A stretch of 64,000 bases of DNA. It comes from Sphingomonas sp. Lineage in GTDB: Bacteria; Pseudomonadota; Alphaproteobacteria; Sphingomonadales; Sphingomonadaceae. The stretch spans positions 124,001-188,000 of the forward strand of contig JAFKLY010000003.1 in the NCBI GenBank assembly GCA_017304655.1, read 5' to 3'. Each line of letters opens with the position of its first letter. Within the stretch, counting starts at the first letter, position 1. Below, in pieces: positions 45,319-54,290 of this stretch. The notes below the pieces were generated by a model, which was not told where the DNA came from, did not search any database, and worked only from the letters and a program-made list of their open reading frames with translations. Both the position numbers and the translations under genes were made by a program.

Positions 45319-46642
45319 AGCGCGGTGTGTCTCCGCCCTGCGCCGTCACCTTGTGCACTCGGTTCACGCGCCGGCGGAGCATGGCATGCAATGCCAGCCC
45401 GAACAGCAGAAGCGCCAGTAAATTGAGGCCGATCAGACCCGCAGAGACGTTACTGCCATATTGCGGCAAGCCGAGCCACAGCTCTGCCCGGCCCGGACGG
45501 GACAGTAAAAGCAGGCTGCCTGCCGCGATCGCAAGCACAGCGCCGGACGGGACCGATATTGCGCAAAACAAGACAAGCGGAATGATCAGGATCGTGAGAT
45601 CGTAGATATGCAGCGGCATCAGGGCGCATATCGCCGCTGCGAGGAAGAACATGACCTCGACGGAACGATCCGGTCGCCGGCGCAGCAGCCAGCCCGCGAA
45701 CGCCATCGCGCCAAAAGCCAGCGCCATCTGCCAGCCAAGGCCGATCCCGTGAATGCCAAGGCGGGTGAGCAGGTTGATTGGGCCACTCGACGTCTCAGGG
45801 GTGTTTGACCCCAGATTGTCCCACGCCCGCAGATTCGAGAGAAACTCCTCGATCGTGGTCAGCCATCCGAAGCGCAAGAGTTGCGGCAGCGCGAGAAGAC
45901 CGGCCCCGGTCAAACCGCCAAGCGCAGCCAAGCGGAAGGCAGGAACGATCAGCACCATGACGATCATCGGTGCGCCGACCTGCGGCTTGAACGTGGCTAT
46001 GAAAATGGCAAGGCCGATCAGCCAGGCTTGCTTACGCAGCACACCCGCCACGAACAGCGCCAGCGAGAGATAAACGAGCCCCGCACTCTGTCCAAAAGCC
46101 AGCAGATTGGCTGTCGGCTCGATCAGCAGCGCGACGCCGGAGACAAGGGCCGCCAGTGCCAACCGTTGCGACCTTCGTCCGCCAGCAAGCGTCGTCACCA
46201 GAACAAGGGTGCCCACGAGGATCATGAAGCCGCTAAGGAGGCGCCAGGCCATCACCGCCTGCGGAAGGTCCATCAACGCCAGCGCCCGGCACACAATCCA
46301 CCATTGTGGCGGATAGAACCAGTATATCACGACATTGCCGGGCGGCAGAATGTCGGCGCCGATCTGCCGAAAACTCTCGCTATAGGGATCAATCCCCGAT
46401 TCCCAGAGTTCGCCGGCGAGCCAGAAGAAGCGGAAATCAACTTCCGGCGCGGGTGCCACGACCGCGCGGAAAATAACGAAGGCAAGTCCGGCAAGCAGGA
46501 CGAGCGGCGCAAACCAGAGAAGCAGCTGCGAATCGTAGAAGCGCCGCACCAGCTGCGACATTCGGCCAGTCGATTGATCGGGCCCGTCCACCCCTTCGCC
46601 ATCGCTGGCCAGGGCGGCGACTGCCGCATGGGTCCGGATCAC
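45287..46642 (-). CDS. DUF2029/GT87-type polytopic membrane protein
   Basis: A 451-residue protein with about ten membrane helices. It resembles the GT87 family of polyprenyl-phosphate mannose-dependent mannosyltransferases: an early periplasmic loop with acidic and aromatic residues (EVDFRFFWLAGELWESGIDPYSE; PPGNVVIYWFYPPQWW) and later ATFKPQVGAPMIV. It probably transfers a sugar in the periplasm, but the donor and acceptor are unknown. The first 27 residues are polar; ATG 46561 (MSQLVRRFY) is an alternative start. Confidence 0.75.
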   Translation of the reverse strand: MIRTHAAVAALASDGEGVDGPDQSTGRMSQLVRRFYDSQLLLWFAPLVLLAGLAFVIFRAVVAPAPEVDFRFFWLAGELWESGIDPYSESFRQIGADILPPGNVVIYWFYPPQWWIVCRALALMDLPQAVMAWRLLSGFMILVGTLVLVTTLAGGRRSQRLALAALVSGVALLIEPTANLLAFGQSAGLVYLSLALFVAGVLRKQAWLIGLAIFIATFKPQVGAPMIVMVLIVPAFRLAALGGLTGAGLLALPQLLRFGWLTTIEEFLSNLRAWDNLGSNTPETSSGPINLLTRLGIHGIGLGWQMALAFGAMAFAGWLLRRRPDRSVEVMFFLAAAICALMPLHIYDLTILIIPLVLFCAISVPSGAVLAIAAGSLLLLSRPGRAELWLGLPQYGSNVSAGLIGLNLLALLLFGLALHAMLRRRVNRVHKVTAQGGDTPRSSWLPPREFS

Positions 46643-46822
46643 ATCGCTGTTAATGGCGCTATTCCCTGCTGAAGTGCCACTGTTCTAGCGGAAAAACGTA
46701 AAGAAGGGCTTGTTTCCATTCTATGCCAATCAGACCCATTATGAGAGTAACCGGTTGGCCCCGCGCCCGACCCTGCGCACGCCTCGGCGCGAAACGGAAA
46801 TGGCGCCGGTCGATATCGCGCG

Positions 46823-46851
46823 CTTGCACCCTCGCGCCGCCCGCGTTAAGA
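46823..46851 (+). promoter_or_regulatory. predicted promoter of tRNA-Trp-secE-nusG
   Basis: CTTGCA (46823-46828), a 17-bp spacer and TTAAGA (46846-46851), about 20 bp before the tRNA gene. Since secE starts 142 bp after the tRNA with no terminator between, this may drive all three genes. Confidence 0.5.
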
Positions 46852-46870
46852 GCGCCGCCTTCACCGGCAC

Positions 46871-46946
46871 AGGGGTGTAGCTCAGCTGGTAGAGCGTCGG
46901 TCTCCAAAACCGAATGTCGTAGGTTCGAATCCTATCGCCCCTGCCA
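46871..46946 (+). tRNA. tRNA-Trp (anticodon CCA)
   Basis: The acceptor arm AGGGGTG pairs with CGCCCCT. The anticodon loop CTCCAAA gives CCA (reads TGG). The discriminator is G, and CCA is encoded at 46944-46946. tRNA-Trp directly before secE-nusG is a conserved bacterial arrangement. Confidence 0.96.
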
Positions 46947-47088
46947 AAACTTGCCCCGAGGCGCCCGAGCGCGTAGAGGCAGGGCCGGTTGCGAAAGGCA
47001 GGCGGCGGGCCGGCCGGAGGAATGCTCCGGGTGCGGTCCGCTTTCTTGTGTTTCAAAGAGTTGTTTTTTAGCAAGAGAGCAGGCGAGC

Positions 47089-47298
47089 GTGGCGAAAACG
47101 TCCCCGACCGAATTTTTCAGGCAAGTGCGTGCGGAGGCCAGCAAGATCGTCTGGCCGACCTCGCGCGAGACGATGATGACCTCGGTGATGGTCGTCATCA
47201 TGACCACGACGCTCGGCCTCTTCTTCTTCGGTATCGATACCTTCTTCGGCTGGGTCGTGAAGATCCTGCTGGGTCTTGCCACGGGCAGCCAGGGCTGA
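47089..47298 (+). CDS. secE: preprotein translocase subunit SecE
   Basis: A 69-residue single-helix SecE, an essential clamp of the SecYEG channel. The amphipathic segment EFFRQVRAEASKIVWPTSRET is the family signature and precedes the membrane helix (about 33-60). The start is GTG at 47089; the upstream open frame passes through the tRNA gene and is not coding. nusG follows 51 bp later. Confidence 0.95.
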   Translation: MAKTSPTEFFRQVRAEASKIVWPTSRETMMTSVMVVIMTTTLGLFFFGIDTFFGWVVKILLGLATGSQG

Positions 47299-47349
47299 GA
47301 CCGGCCCCACGGACGTCCGACACGGTGATTTGAGGATAAAGAGAGCAAT

Positions 47350-47886
47350 ATGGCGCGCTGGTACATCATCCACGCTTACTCGGGCTTCGAGAACAAGGTC
47401 CGCGATTCCATCCTGTCGGAGGCGGAGCGCATGGGCCTTGCCCAGCTCATCGAGCAGGTCGAAGTGCCGACCGAGACCGTCACGGAAGTCAAGCGCGGCA
47501 AGAAGGTTCAGGTCGAGCGCAAGAATATGCCCGGCTACGTGCTCGCCAAGCTGAGCATGAACGACGACATCTACCACCTCATCAAGAACACGCCGAAAGT
47601 CACCGGCTTCCTCGGCACGATGGGCAAGCCCCAGCCGATCAGCGAGGCCGAGGCCGCCCGCTTCTTCAGCTCGCGCGAGGAAGCCGCCGCCCAGCCGCGT
47701 CACAAGGTCAATGTCGACTATGAGATCGGCGACAGCGTCAAGGTGATGAGCGGTCCGTTCGCGAGCTTCATCGGCACCGTCGAGGAGCTGGACTTCGAGA
47801 AGAGCCGCGTGAAGGTCTCCGTCTCGATCTTCGGCCGCGCGACGCCGGTCGAGCTGGACTTCGAGGAAGTCGAGCTCTCCAAATAA
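47350..47886 (+). CDS. nusG: transcription termination/antitermination factor NusG
   Basis: A 178-residue NusG with the NGN domain (MARWYIIHAYSGFENKVRDS to about 110) and a C-terminal KOW domain (about 125-178, GDSVKVMSGPFASFIGTVEE). It binds RNA polymerase and links it to Rho or to ribosomes. A strong terminator follows at 47911, so here rplK is not co-transcribed with it. Confidence 0.97.
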   Translation: MARWYIIHAYSGFENKVRDSILSEAERMGLAQLIEQVEVPTETVTEVKRGKKVQVERKNMPGYVLAKLSMNDDIYHLIKNTPKVTGFLGTMGKPQPISEAEAARFFSSREEAAAQPRHKVNVDYEIGDSVKVMSGPFASFIGTVEELDFEKSRVKVSVSIFGRATPVELDFEEVELSK

Positions 47887-47910
47887 GGGCTCTTCCCGGA
47901 CGGGATGAAG

Positions 47911-47938
47911 AGGGTCGCGCGAGAGCGCGGCCCTTTTT
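47911..47938 (+). terminator. rho-independent terminator after nusG
   Basis: A 10-bp stem (AGGGTCGCGC with GCGCGGCCCT, one G-T pair), GAGA loop and five Ts (47934-47938). Confidence 0.92.
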
Positions 47939-48057
47939 CGTGCGCGGGCACCTTTCCAGATCGTCCAACACAGCGCTCGCGGCAGGCGATTGTCCGCGCG
48001 CCCACCGGCCCGCATAGCGCGAGGAGACAAGAACCACTGCACCGACAGGGAGGGGAT

Positions 48058-50181
48058 ATGCGCTTCCGGAAACCCGGCATGGCCGCACTGCTGGCGCTGG
48101 CGATCCCTCCGCTCCTGGGCGCGAACGACGCCCCGACCGGCGCGGCGCACGTCACCAGCCAGCGGATGCGCGCACCCGACGCGGCGGACAATGCCGGCAA
48201 CTGGATGAGCTATGGGCGCAGCTATGACGAGCAGCGCTACTCGCCTCTCACCCAGATCAACGATCGGACTGTCCAGCGGCTGGGCCTCGCCTGGTATGAC
48301 GACCTGCAGACGTATCGCGGCATTGAATCGACCCCGCTCGTGGTCGACGGCGTGCTTTACAATGTCGCGGCCTTCAACATCGTCACGGCTTATGACGGGC
48401 GCGACGGCCGCAAGCTCTGGACCTTCGACCCCAAGGTCGAGCGGCAATGGGCGCGGCTGGCCTGTTGCGGCGCCGGCACACGCGGTATCGCCGCCTGGAA
48501 CGGCAAGATCTACATCGCCGCGCTCGACGGCCGGCTGATCGCGCTGGACGCCCGGAACGGAAAGGAACTGTGGACGGTCCAGACTTTCGATCGAAAGCAT
48601 GCCTATTCGATCACTGGGTCCCCGCGCGTGTTCGACGGCAAGGTAGTGATCGGCAATTCCGGCGCCGACTATGGCGTCCGCGGCTTCGTGGCGGCATGGG
48701 ACGCCGAGACAGGCCGCAAGCTCTGGAAATTTTACACCGTGCCCGGCAATCCGGCTGACGGCCCCGATGGCGAAGCCTCCGACGGCGCGATGGCACGCGC
48801 CCTGCCCAGCTGGCATGGCGAATGGTGGAAATATGGCGGCGGCGGCACGGCCTGGGACAGCCTCGTCTATGACCCTGCGCTCAAGCTCGTCTACATCGGC
48901 ACGGGCAATGGCGCGCCGCTCTCCTGGCATTTCCGCAGCGAGGGCAAGGGCGACAATCTGTACCTCTGCTCGATCGTGGCAGTGGATGCCGAGACGGGCC
49001 AGTATAAATGGCACTATCAGATGGTGCCGGAGGACGACTGGGATTTCACCTGCACCCAGCCGATGATGCTGGCCGACCTCAAGATCAAGGGCCGCACGCG
49101 GCAGGTCATCATGCAGGCGCCCAAGAACGGCTATTTCTATGTGCTCGACCGCAAGACCGGCGCGCTGCTCTCGGCCCGAAACTTCGTGCCGCAAAGCTGG
49201 GCCAGCCACATCGACATGAAAACCGGCCGGCCGGTCCTCTATCCCGGCGTTCACCTCACCACGACGCCGCAGATCATGACGCCGAGCCTGCTCGCCGCGC
49301 ATAGCTGGCATCCCATGTCCTTCAGCCCGAAGACAGGGCTCGTCTATCTGCCGGCGATGGAGCAATCCATCGTCTATGCCAGGCAGGCTGACGGGCAGTT
49401 CAAGTTCGTGCCGTTCCGCATCAACGCCGGCTATGATTATGTCGGCGCCACACCCGAGCAGGGCGCGCTGCGCAAGAAACTGCAGGCGCAGGCGGACGCG
49501 ATGGAAAAAGGCTATCTGCTCGCCTGGGACCCGGTGAAACAGCGGGAGGCCTGGCGCGTGCCTTATGCCCATCCCGGCTCCGGCGGCACGCTGGCGACGG
49601 CGGGCAATCTCGTCTTCCAGGGCTCGATCGAGCGCAATTTCTCTGCCTTTGCGGCCGACACCGGGCGCAAGCTCTGGGAGATGCCGGTCGGCAATGTCGC
49701 TGTGAGCGGTCCGGTCACTTACATGATTGACGGCGTGCAATATGTCGCGGTGAATGCCGGCTGGACGGGCGCCATCGTGGCGAATCTCGGCAGCGGTTTC
49801 CGAGTCTCGCCGGCGCGATTGCTGGTGTTCCGGCTGGACGCCAAGGGCGTCGCCCTGCCGCCACTGCCGCCGCCGAGCGCCCTGCCCCGCCCGCCCTATC
49901 TGCGAGCGAGCGAGGACGTGGTGCGCCGGGGCGCTCAACTCTACGGCGAGACCTGCTCGCGCTGCCATGGCGATGAGGCGCGCGGCGGGGTGAAGGACCT
50001 GCGCTGGATGACGCCGCAGACCCACGCGCAGTTCCTAGACATCGTGCTCAAGGGCATCCGCGCCGAGCAGGGCATGGCGAGTTTCGGGGACCTTCTCGAC
50101 CGGGAACAGGCCGAGGCGATCCACAGCTATCTCATCTCCCGCGCGAGCGAGGACTGGTCCGACGAGGCCGTGGGCAAGTGA
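48058..50181 (+). CDS. PQQ-dependent alcohol dehydrogenase with cytochrome c domain
   Basis: A 707-residue type II quinohaemoprotein alcohol dehydrogenase, periplasmic (signal peptide MRFRKPGMAALLALAIPPLLGA). The N-terminal propeller (about 40-590) carries the tryptophan-docking repeats, the vicinal disulfide Cys-Cys (ARLACCGAGTRG) and GGGGTAWDS. The catalytic aspartate is Asp329 in WDFT; two residues on is Thr331, not the Asp that marks lanthanide-dependent enzymes, so calcium dependence is likely. The C-terminal cytochrome c domain has CSRCH (Cys633, Cys636, His637). It oxidises alcohols or aldehydes and passes electrons to the respiratory chain. AGGGAGGGG precedes the ATG. No PQQ synthesis genes are in the window. 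Confidence 0.94.
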   Translation: MRFRKPGMAALLALAIPPLLGANDAPTGAAHVTSQRMRAPDAADNAGNWMSYGRSYDEQRYSPLTQINDRTVQRLGLAWYDDLQTYRGIESTPLVVDGVLYNVAAFNIVTAYDGRDGRKLWTFDPKVERQWARLACCGAGTRGIAAWNGKIYIAALDGRLIALDARNGKELWTVQTFDRKHAYSITGSPRVFDGKVVIGNSGADYGVRGFVAAWDAETGRKLWKFYTVPGNPADGPDGEASDGAMARALPSWHGEWWKYGGGGTAWDSLVYDPALKLVYIGTGNGAPLSWHFRSEGKGDNLYLCSIVAVDAETGQYKWHYQMVPEDDWDFTCTQPMMLADLKIKGRTRQVIMQAPKNGYFYVLDRKTGALLSARNFVPQSWASHIDMKTGRPVLYPGVHLTTTPQIMTPSLLAAHSWHPMSFSPKTGLVYLPAMEQSIVYARQADGQFKFVPFRINAGYDYVGATPEQGALRKKLQAQADAMEKGYLLAWDPVKQREAWRVPYAHPGSGGTLATAGNLVFQGSIERNFSAFAADTGRKLWEMPVGNVAVSGPVTYMIDGVQYVAVNAGWTGAIVANLGSGFRVSPARLLVFRLDAKGVALPPLPPPSALPRPPYLRASEDVVRRGAQLYGETCSRCHGDEARGGVKDLRWMTPQTHAQFLDIVLKGIRAEQGMASFGDLLDREQAEAIHSYLISRASEDWSDEAVGK

Positions 50182-50206
50182 GGCCGGCCGGAACGATCGG
50201 GGGCCG

Positions 50207-50986
50207 TCAGACCCCGAGCCATTGCCGCAGCGGATTGGCGGGATCGGACAGCAGCTTGAGCGTGAGCGCGACGGACATGATGACGAGCAGCGGACGCACG
50301 CCGCGGCCATTGTAGCGCATGGCGAGGCGGGCGCCGAGCTGATTGCCCAGCACATTCGCGCCGGCCATGGCGAAACCGAGCAGCCAGAGCACCTTGCCGC
50401 CGACGATCAGCGTGGCGAGCCCGGCGATGTTCGTCGAGAGATTGAGCAGCTTGGTGTTGGCAATGCTCCGCACCAGACCGAGGCCGCCAAGCGCCACCAG
50501 AACGGTGGTAAAGAAGGAGCCGGTGCCGGGGCCGAAGAAGCCATCATAGAAACCTATTGATAATGAAGTGAGGGTGAGCCCGCGCGTGCCGAGCCAGGCG
50601 TGGCCGTCAATCTCGCTCATCGGTGGGGCCAGCAGAAAGTAGAGCGCCATGGCGATGAGCAGCACCGGAACAAGCGCAGAAAGAAATTTAGAATCAATAA
50701 GTTGCAGCGTTATCGCGCCGCCAACCGATCCAACAAAGGCGCCTATCGCCGGCCAGGCGAACCGCGCCAGATCGACATGGCCGGCGCGCAGGAAGGCGAG
50801 AAACGCGGAGCCCGTGCCCAGCGTGCTCTGCAGCTTGTTGGTGGCAATGGCCGAGACCGGCGGAATACCCGCTGCCATGAGCGCAGGAATGGTGAGTAGC
50901 CCACCACCCCCCGCCATCGCATCAATTGTACCTGCAAGGAAGGCGACGGCGGCCAGCGCCGCGATGATCTCGACCGAAAATTCCAT
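50207..50986 (-). CDS. TauE/SafE-family membrane transporter
   Basis: A 259-residue polytopic protein of the TauE/SafE (UPF0721) family, with eight likely helices. Signatures are the N-terminal GTIDAMAGGGGLLTIPALMAAG, TNKLQSTLGTGSAFLAFLR and the later GFYDGFFGPGTGSFF, with the repeated PGTG/GGGG loops typical of the two homologous halves. Members export sulfite, sulfoacetate or other small anions. I use the ATG at 50986 (MEFSVEIIAAL); an open frame to 51082 exists but its extra part is polar and lacks family character. Confidence 0.9.
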   Translation of the reverse strand: MEFSVEIIAALAAVAFLAGTIDAMAGGGGLLTIPALMAAGIPPVSAIATNKLQSTLGTGSAFLAFLRAGHVDLARFAWPAIGAFVGSVGGAITLQLIDSKFLSALVPVLLIAMALYFLLAPPMSEIDGHAWLGTRGLTLTSLSIGFYDGFFGPGTGSFFTTVLVALGGLGLVRSIANTKLLNLSTNIAGLATLIVGGKVLWLLGFAMAGANVLGNQLGARLAMRYNGRGVRPLLVIMSVALTLKLLSDPANPLRQWLGV

Positions 50987-51204
50987 CGCCAACCGATAGG
51001 CATCCTTGTGCAGGCGCGAAAGCCCTTTGCGCGTCCGCCGCGCAGTTTGCTGTTGCCACCGGGCCATCGGCTCGTGCTGCACCGCACCAGTTCTTCCCGC
51101 TTGCTCCCCGCGCCAAGCTGCATCAGGATAAGATCATTGCCTTGCGAATGATTCAGCGGAGTACCTCCGCCGCAGCGACGCACGGCGGACGGGAGAGATC
51201 AGCC

Positions 51205-52590
51205 ATGGCCAGCGCGCCACGAACCATCGACATTGCCGCCATGATCGACGGGCGCAAGCTCGGTCCGTTCAATTACAAACTGATCGTCCTCTCCTGGTTC
51301 ATGACCGTCTTTGACGGATTCGACATGCAGATGATCAGCTTCACCGCGCCTTATATGCGCGACGAGCTGGGCCTCGACAAATTCATGCTGGGCAATGTCT
51401 TCTCCGCTGCGCTCATCGGCGCGATGCTTGGCGGCTTTGCTCTCTCCTATCTGGGCGATCGCTTCGGCCGGCGCCGCATCATCGTCTGGTCGGCCTATGT
51501 CTTCGGCCTGCTCACGGCCGCCACCGCGCTCGCCCGCAGCTATGAGGCGCTGCTAGTGCTGCGCTTCCTGGATGGGCTCGCCATTGGCGGGATGCTGCCG
51601 CTCGCCTGGGCACTCAACATCGAATATGTGCCCACGCGGATGCGGGCCACCGTCGTGACCGTCATCATGATCGGCTACAGCCTGGGCGCAGCCATCGCCG
51701 GGCCGATCACCGTGTGGCTGGCGCCGAGCTATGGCTGGGAAGGCGTCTTCCTCTTCGGCGGCGCCGGCACGCTTGTCTGCGCGATGGCGCTGCATCTGTG
51801 GTTGCCGGAATCGGTGCGCTTCCTCGCCAGCAAGGGGCGCGATCCCAAGACGATCGCGCGCATCCTCAACAAGGTCGACCCGACACTGGGCGCCACCCCG
51901 CAGGATCGCTTCATACTGGGCGACGAGCGGCCGGTGCAGGGCAATTTTCGCCTCGGCCAGCTCTTCGAGGGATCGCTCAAGTGGATCACGCCGCTGCTGT
52001 GGATCGCCTATATCGCCAGCTCGCTCGCCACCTATTTCAAGGCGAGCTGGAGCCCGATCATCTATGAGGAAATGCAGTTCTCGCGCGAGACGGCGGCGTG
52101 GGTCTCCTCCATGTCCGGCCTGCTCGGCGCCGCCTTCGGCCTGCTGCTGATGCGCTTTACCGATCGCTTCGGCCCGTTCGCGGTCGCGGTCTATCCCGCC
52201 ATCGCTTTCCCCGTCCTCGCCTTCATCGGCCTGGTCCCCATGTCCAGCAACGCCTTCCTCATCCTGTCGGTCGTTTCCACCAGCTTCGTGGGTGGCGCCC
52301 ATTTCGGCATGCATTCCATCGCCGGGCTCTTCTACGGCAGCGCCATCCGCGCCAATGGTGCCGGCTGGGCCACCTCCATCGCCAAGATCGGTGCCATCGC
52401 CGGCCCGGTGCTCGGTGCCCTTGTGCTCAGCAGCGGCATGCCTATCGTGCGCAGCTTCGCGATCCTCGCCATCTGCCCCGCGATCCTGGCGCTCTGCGCC
52501 TTCGGCATGGGGCTGTTCGCAAAGCGGCGCGCAGCGGCGAATGCAGCGGCGGGTAGCGGAGCGACAGGCGCTGTCGCGGCGGCGGAGTGA
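51205..52590 (+). CDS. MFS transporter, aromatic acid:H+ symporter family
   Basis: A 461-residue, 12-helix major facilitator. The helix-1 motif DGFDMQMISFTAP (DGxD) and the loop motif GDRFGRRR are those of the AAHS family (PcaK, BenK), which imports benzoate-type acids. Later motifs (ALNIEYVPTRMRATVVTVIMIG) agree. The substrate is not certain; no catabolic genes are nearby. The ATG at 51205 follows GGGAGAG. It is divergent from the TauE/SafE gene. Confidence 0.88.
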   Translation: MASAPRTIDIAAMIDGRKLGPFNYKLIVLSWFMTVFDGFDMQMISFTAPYMRDELGLDKFMLGNVFSAALIGAMLGGFALSYLGDRFGRRRIIVWSAYVFGLLTAATALARSYEALLVLRFLDGLAIGGMLPLAWALNIEYVPTRMRATVVTVIMIGYSLGAAIAGPITVWLAPSYGWEGVFLFGGAGTLVCAMALHLWLPESVRFLASKGRDPKTIARILNKVDPTLGATPQDRFILGDERPVQGNFRLGQLFEGSLKWITPLLWIAYIASSLATYFKASWSPIIYEEMQFSRETAAWVSSMSGLLGAAFGLLLMRFTDRFGPFAVAVYPAIAFPVLAFIGLVPMSSNAFLILSVVSTSFVGGAHFGMHSIAGLFYGSAIRANGAGWATSIAKIGAIAGPVLGALVLSSGMPIVRSFAILAICPAILALCAFGMGLFAKRRAAANAAAGSGATGAVAAAE

Positions 52591-52748
52591 GGGGAGCGGT
52601 TCTCAAGCGGGTTCCCCAAGACCCAATAACCGACCCTCATTCACACCATCGGTCCGCCGCCGGTTAGACCCCCCTAAAGCCCCGCTTCACGCGTCCCGCG
52701 AAAAGCTGCTTGGCCTTCGTCCCCGGCGCGCGCAAAGGGCGATGCGGC

Positions 52749-53447
52749 ATGACCCGTTTTCCCTTCTTTCGTCCGCTCCTGCCCGGCACGCAGCTTTGGC
52801 CGCGCGTGCTGGCGGTCATCGGCGCGGTGATGGGGATCTCACTCACCATCGTCGTCTGCCTGCAATTTTCCATGGCGGCGGGCGACGTGCCGATCATCGT
52901 CGCGCCGATTGGCGCCTCGGCGGTGCTGGTGTTTGCCGTGCCCTCCAGCCCGCTGGCACAGCCATGGAGCGTGGTGGGCGGTAACATCCTCTCCACGCTT
53001 GTCGGCGTGGGCATCGCGCGGGTGGTGCCGGAGCCGACGCTGGCGGCGGGGCTGGCTGTGGGCGGGGCGATCCTCGTCATGTCGCTGGCGCGCTGCCTGC
53101 ATCCGCCGGGCGGCGCGGCGGCGCTGACCGCCGTGATCGGTAGCCCGGCTATTCACGCGGCCGGCTATGCCTTCGCCTTTGCCCCGGTCGCGCTCAATTC
53201 CATCGCGCTTGTCTCGCTCGCCATGTTCTTCCACCGGATGACAGGCCACAGCTATCCGCATGTGCCGGTGGCGCCGCCGGCGCGGGTGGATGAGGCGCGG
53301 GCCGCCGCCGGCTTCCATATGGAGGATATCGACCGGGCGCTGGAGGATATGCAGGAGAGCTTCGACATCAGCCGGGAGGACCTGGACCTGCTGCTCTCGC
53401 AAGCGGAGCTGCACGCGATGACACGGCGCGGCGCAAAGGCACCCTGA
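52749..53447 (+). CDS. HPP-family membrane protein
   Basis: 232 residues. It has four to five membrane helices and the family motif HPPGGAAALTAVIG in the second half. Members are mostly uncharacterised; some plastid relatives transport nitrite, so a role with inorganic anions is possible but not shown. The C-terminal about 60 residues after the helices are cytoplasmic and acidic (EDIDRALEDMQESFDISRED). The ATG at 52749 is used in preference to an extension to 52710. Confidence 0.85.
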   Translation: MTRFPFFRPLLPGTQLWPRVLAVIGAVMGISLTIVVCLQFSMAAGDVPIIVAPIGASAVLVFAVPSSPLAQPWSVVGGNILSTLVGVGIARVVPEPTLAAGLAVGGAILVMSLARCLHPPGGAAALTAVIGSPAIHAAGYAFAFAPVALNSIALVSLAMFFHRMTGHSYPHVPVAPPARVDEARAAAGFHMEDIDRALEDMQESFDISREDLDLLLSQAELHAMTRRGAKAP

Positions 53448-53522
53448 TTACATTAGCTTAGCGCGCTTGCGAGCGGACCCCATGCGCTTATGCTGCGCGC
53501 ATCGCAACCGAGACCTTCTCCC

Positions 53523-53588
53523 ATGCCTTCCCATTCCCGCATTGACGAGAGACTGGCCGCGCTCGGACTGGTGCTGCCTCCCCTCTGA
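53523..53588 (+). pseudogene. relic of a RidA-family gene (5' end only)
   Basis: A 21-codon open frame reads MPSHSRIDERLAALGLVLPPL and stops. The pattern IDERLAALGL.LPP is how RidA-type enamine deaminases of this class begin; a full gene would have about 150 codons. Nothing like the rest of the domain follows before the convergent GNAT gene ends at 53607, so the 3' part has been lost, probably by deletion. Confidence 0.5.
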
Positions 53589-53606
53589 TCCTGCTCGCCT
53601 GAGCGC

Positions 53607-54290
53607 TTATGGCGCTCGCCGGAACATCATGACCGTCATCACATGGCGGACGGCGAAACCCAGCTTGCGATACAGGCCAAGCGCGGCATCATTGTCCGCA
53701 TAGGCATGAAGGAACGGGGTGAGCCCGGCGGAGGCAACGCGGGCCATGGCGCGCCGCGTGACGATCTCGCCCAGGCCCTGCCCGCGAAAATCCGGGTGGA
53801 CGCACACAGCGCTCACTTCCCCGAAACCGGGCAGGCGCATGCGCTCACCCGCCATGGCGGCCAAACGACCATCGATGCGGATACCCCAGAACGGACCAAG
53901 CTCTTGCGTGCGCAAGGCGAAGGGGCCAGGCTCGGTAAGCGTGGCAAGCGCCAGCATCTCCGGCGCGTCGGCCGGGCCGAGCGGAACGATCAGCGGATGC
54001 TCATAAGGCGCGACCGGGCCGGGCGCAGTCAACTGGACGAGATCGGCGATCTTCTCCACCACCGTGCCAGGCGGCAGCGCATGTGGCCGCGCCTCGATGG
54101 TGGCAAGGAGGCCGTCATCAAGCGCGAGCGCGGCCAGCGCCGCCAGCCCAGCGCCGTCATGGCTGCGCGCTGCCGCAATCGGGCCGATCTGCGGATGAAA
54201 GCGCACGGCCGCCTCATTAGCCACGGCATGCACGGCCTGCAGGCTGGTGAGCGCCTGCCATGCAGGCCGGTCCAGCGGATGCTCAGCCAT
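53607..54290 (-). CDS. GNAT-family N-acetyltransferase
   Basis: A 227-residue acetyltransferase with the FR47-like GNAT motif VSAVCVHPDFRGQGLGEIVTRRAM (acetyl-CoA loop) and YADNDAALGLYRKLGFAVRH near the end. The N-terminal half (about 1-110) is a separate region common in this group. The acceptor is unknown. The ATG at 54290 lies inside the end of the marR gene (8-bp overlap), so the two form an operon in which MarR probably regulates both. Confidence 0.85.
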   Translation of the reverse strand: MAEHPLDRPAWQALTSLQAVHAVANEAAVRFHPQIGPIAAARSHDGAGLAALAALALDDGLLATIEARPHALPPGTVVEKIADLVQLTAPGPVAPYEHPLIVPLGPADAPEMLALATLTEPGPFALRTQELGPFWGIRIDGRLAAMAGERMRLPGFGEVSAVCVHPDFRGQGLGEIVTRRAMARVASAGLTPFLHAYADNDAALGLYRKLGFAVRHVMTVMMFRRAP

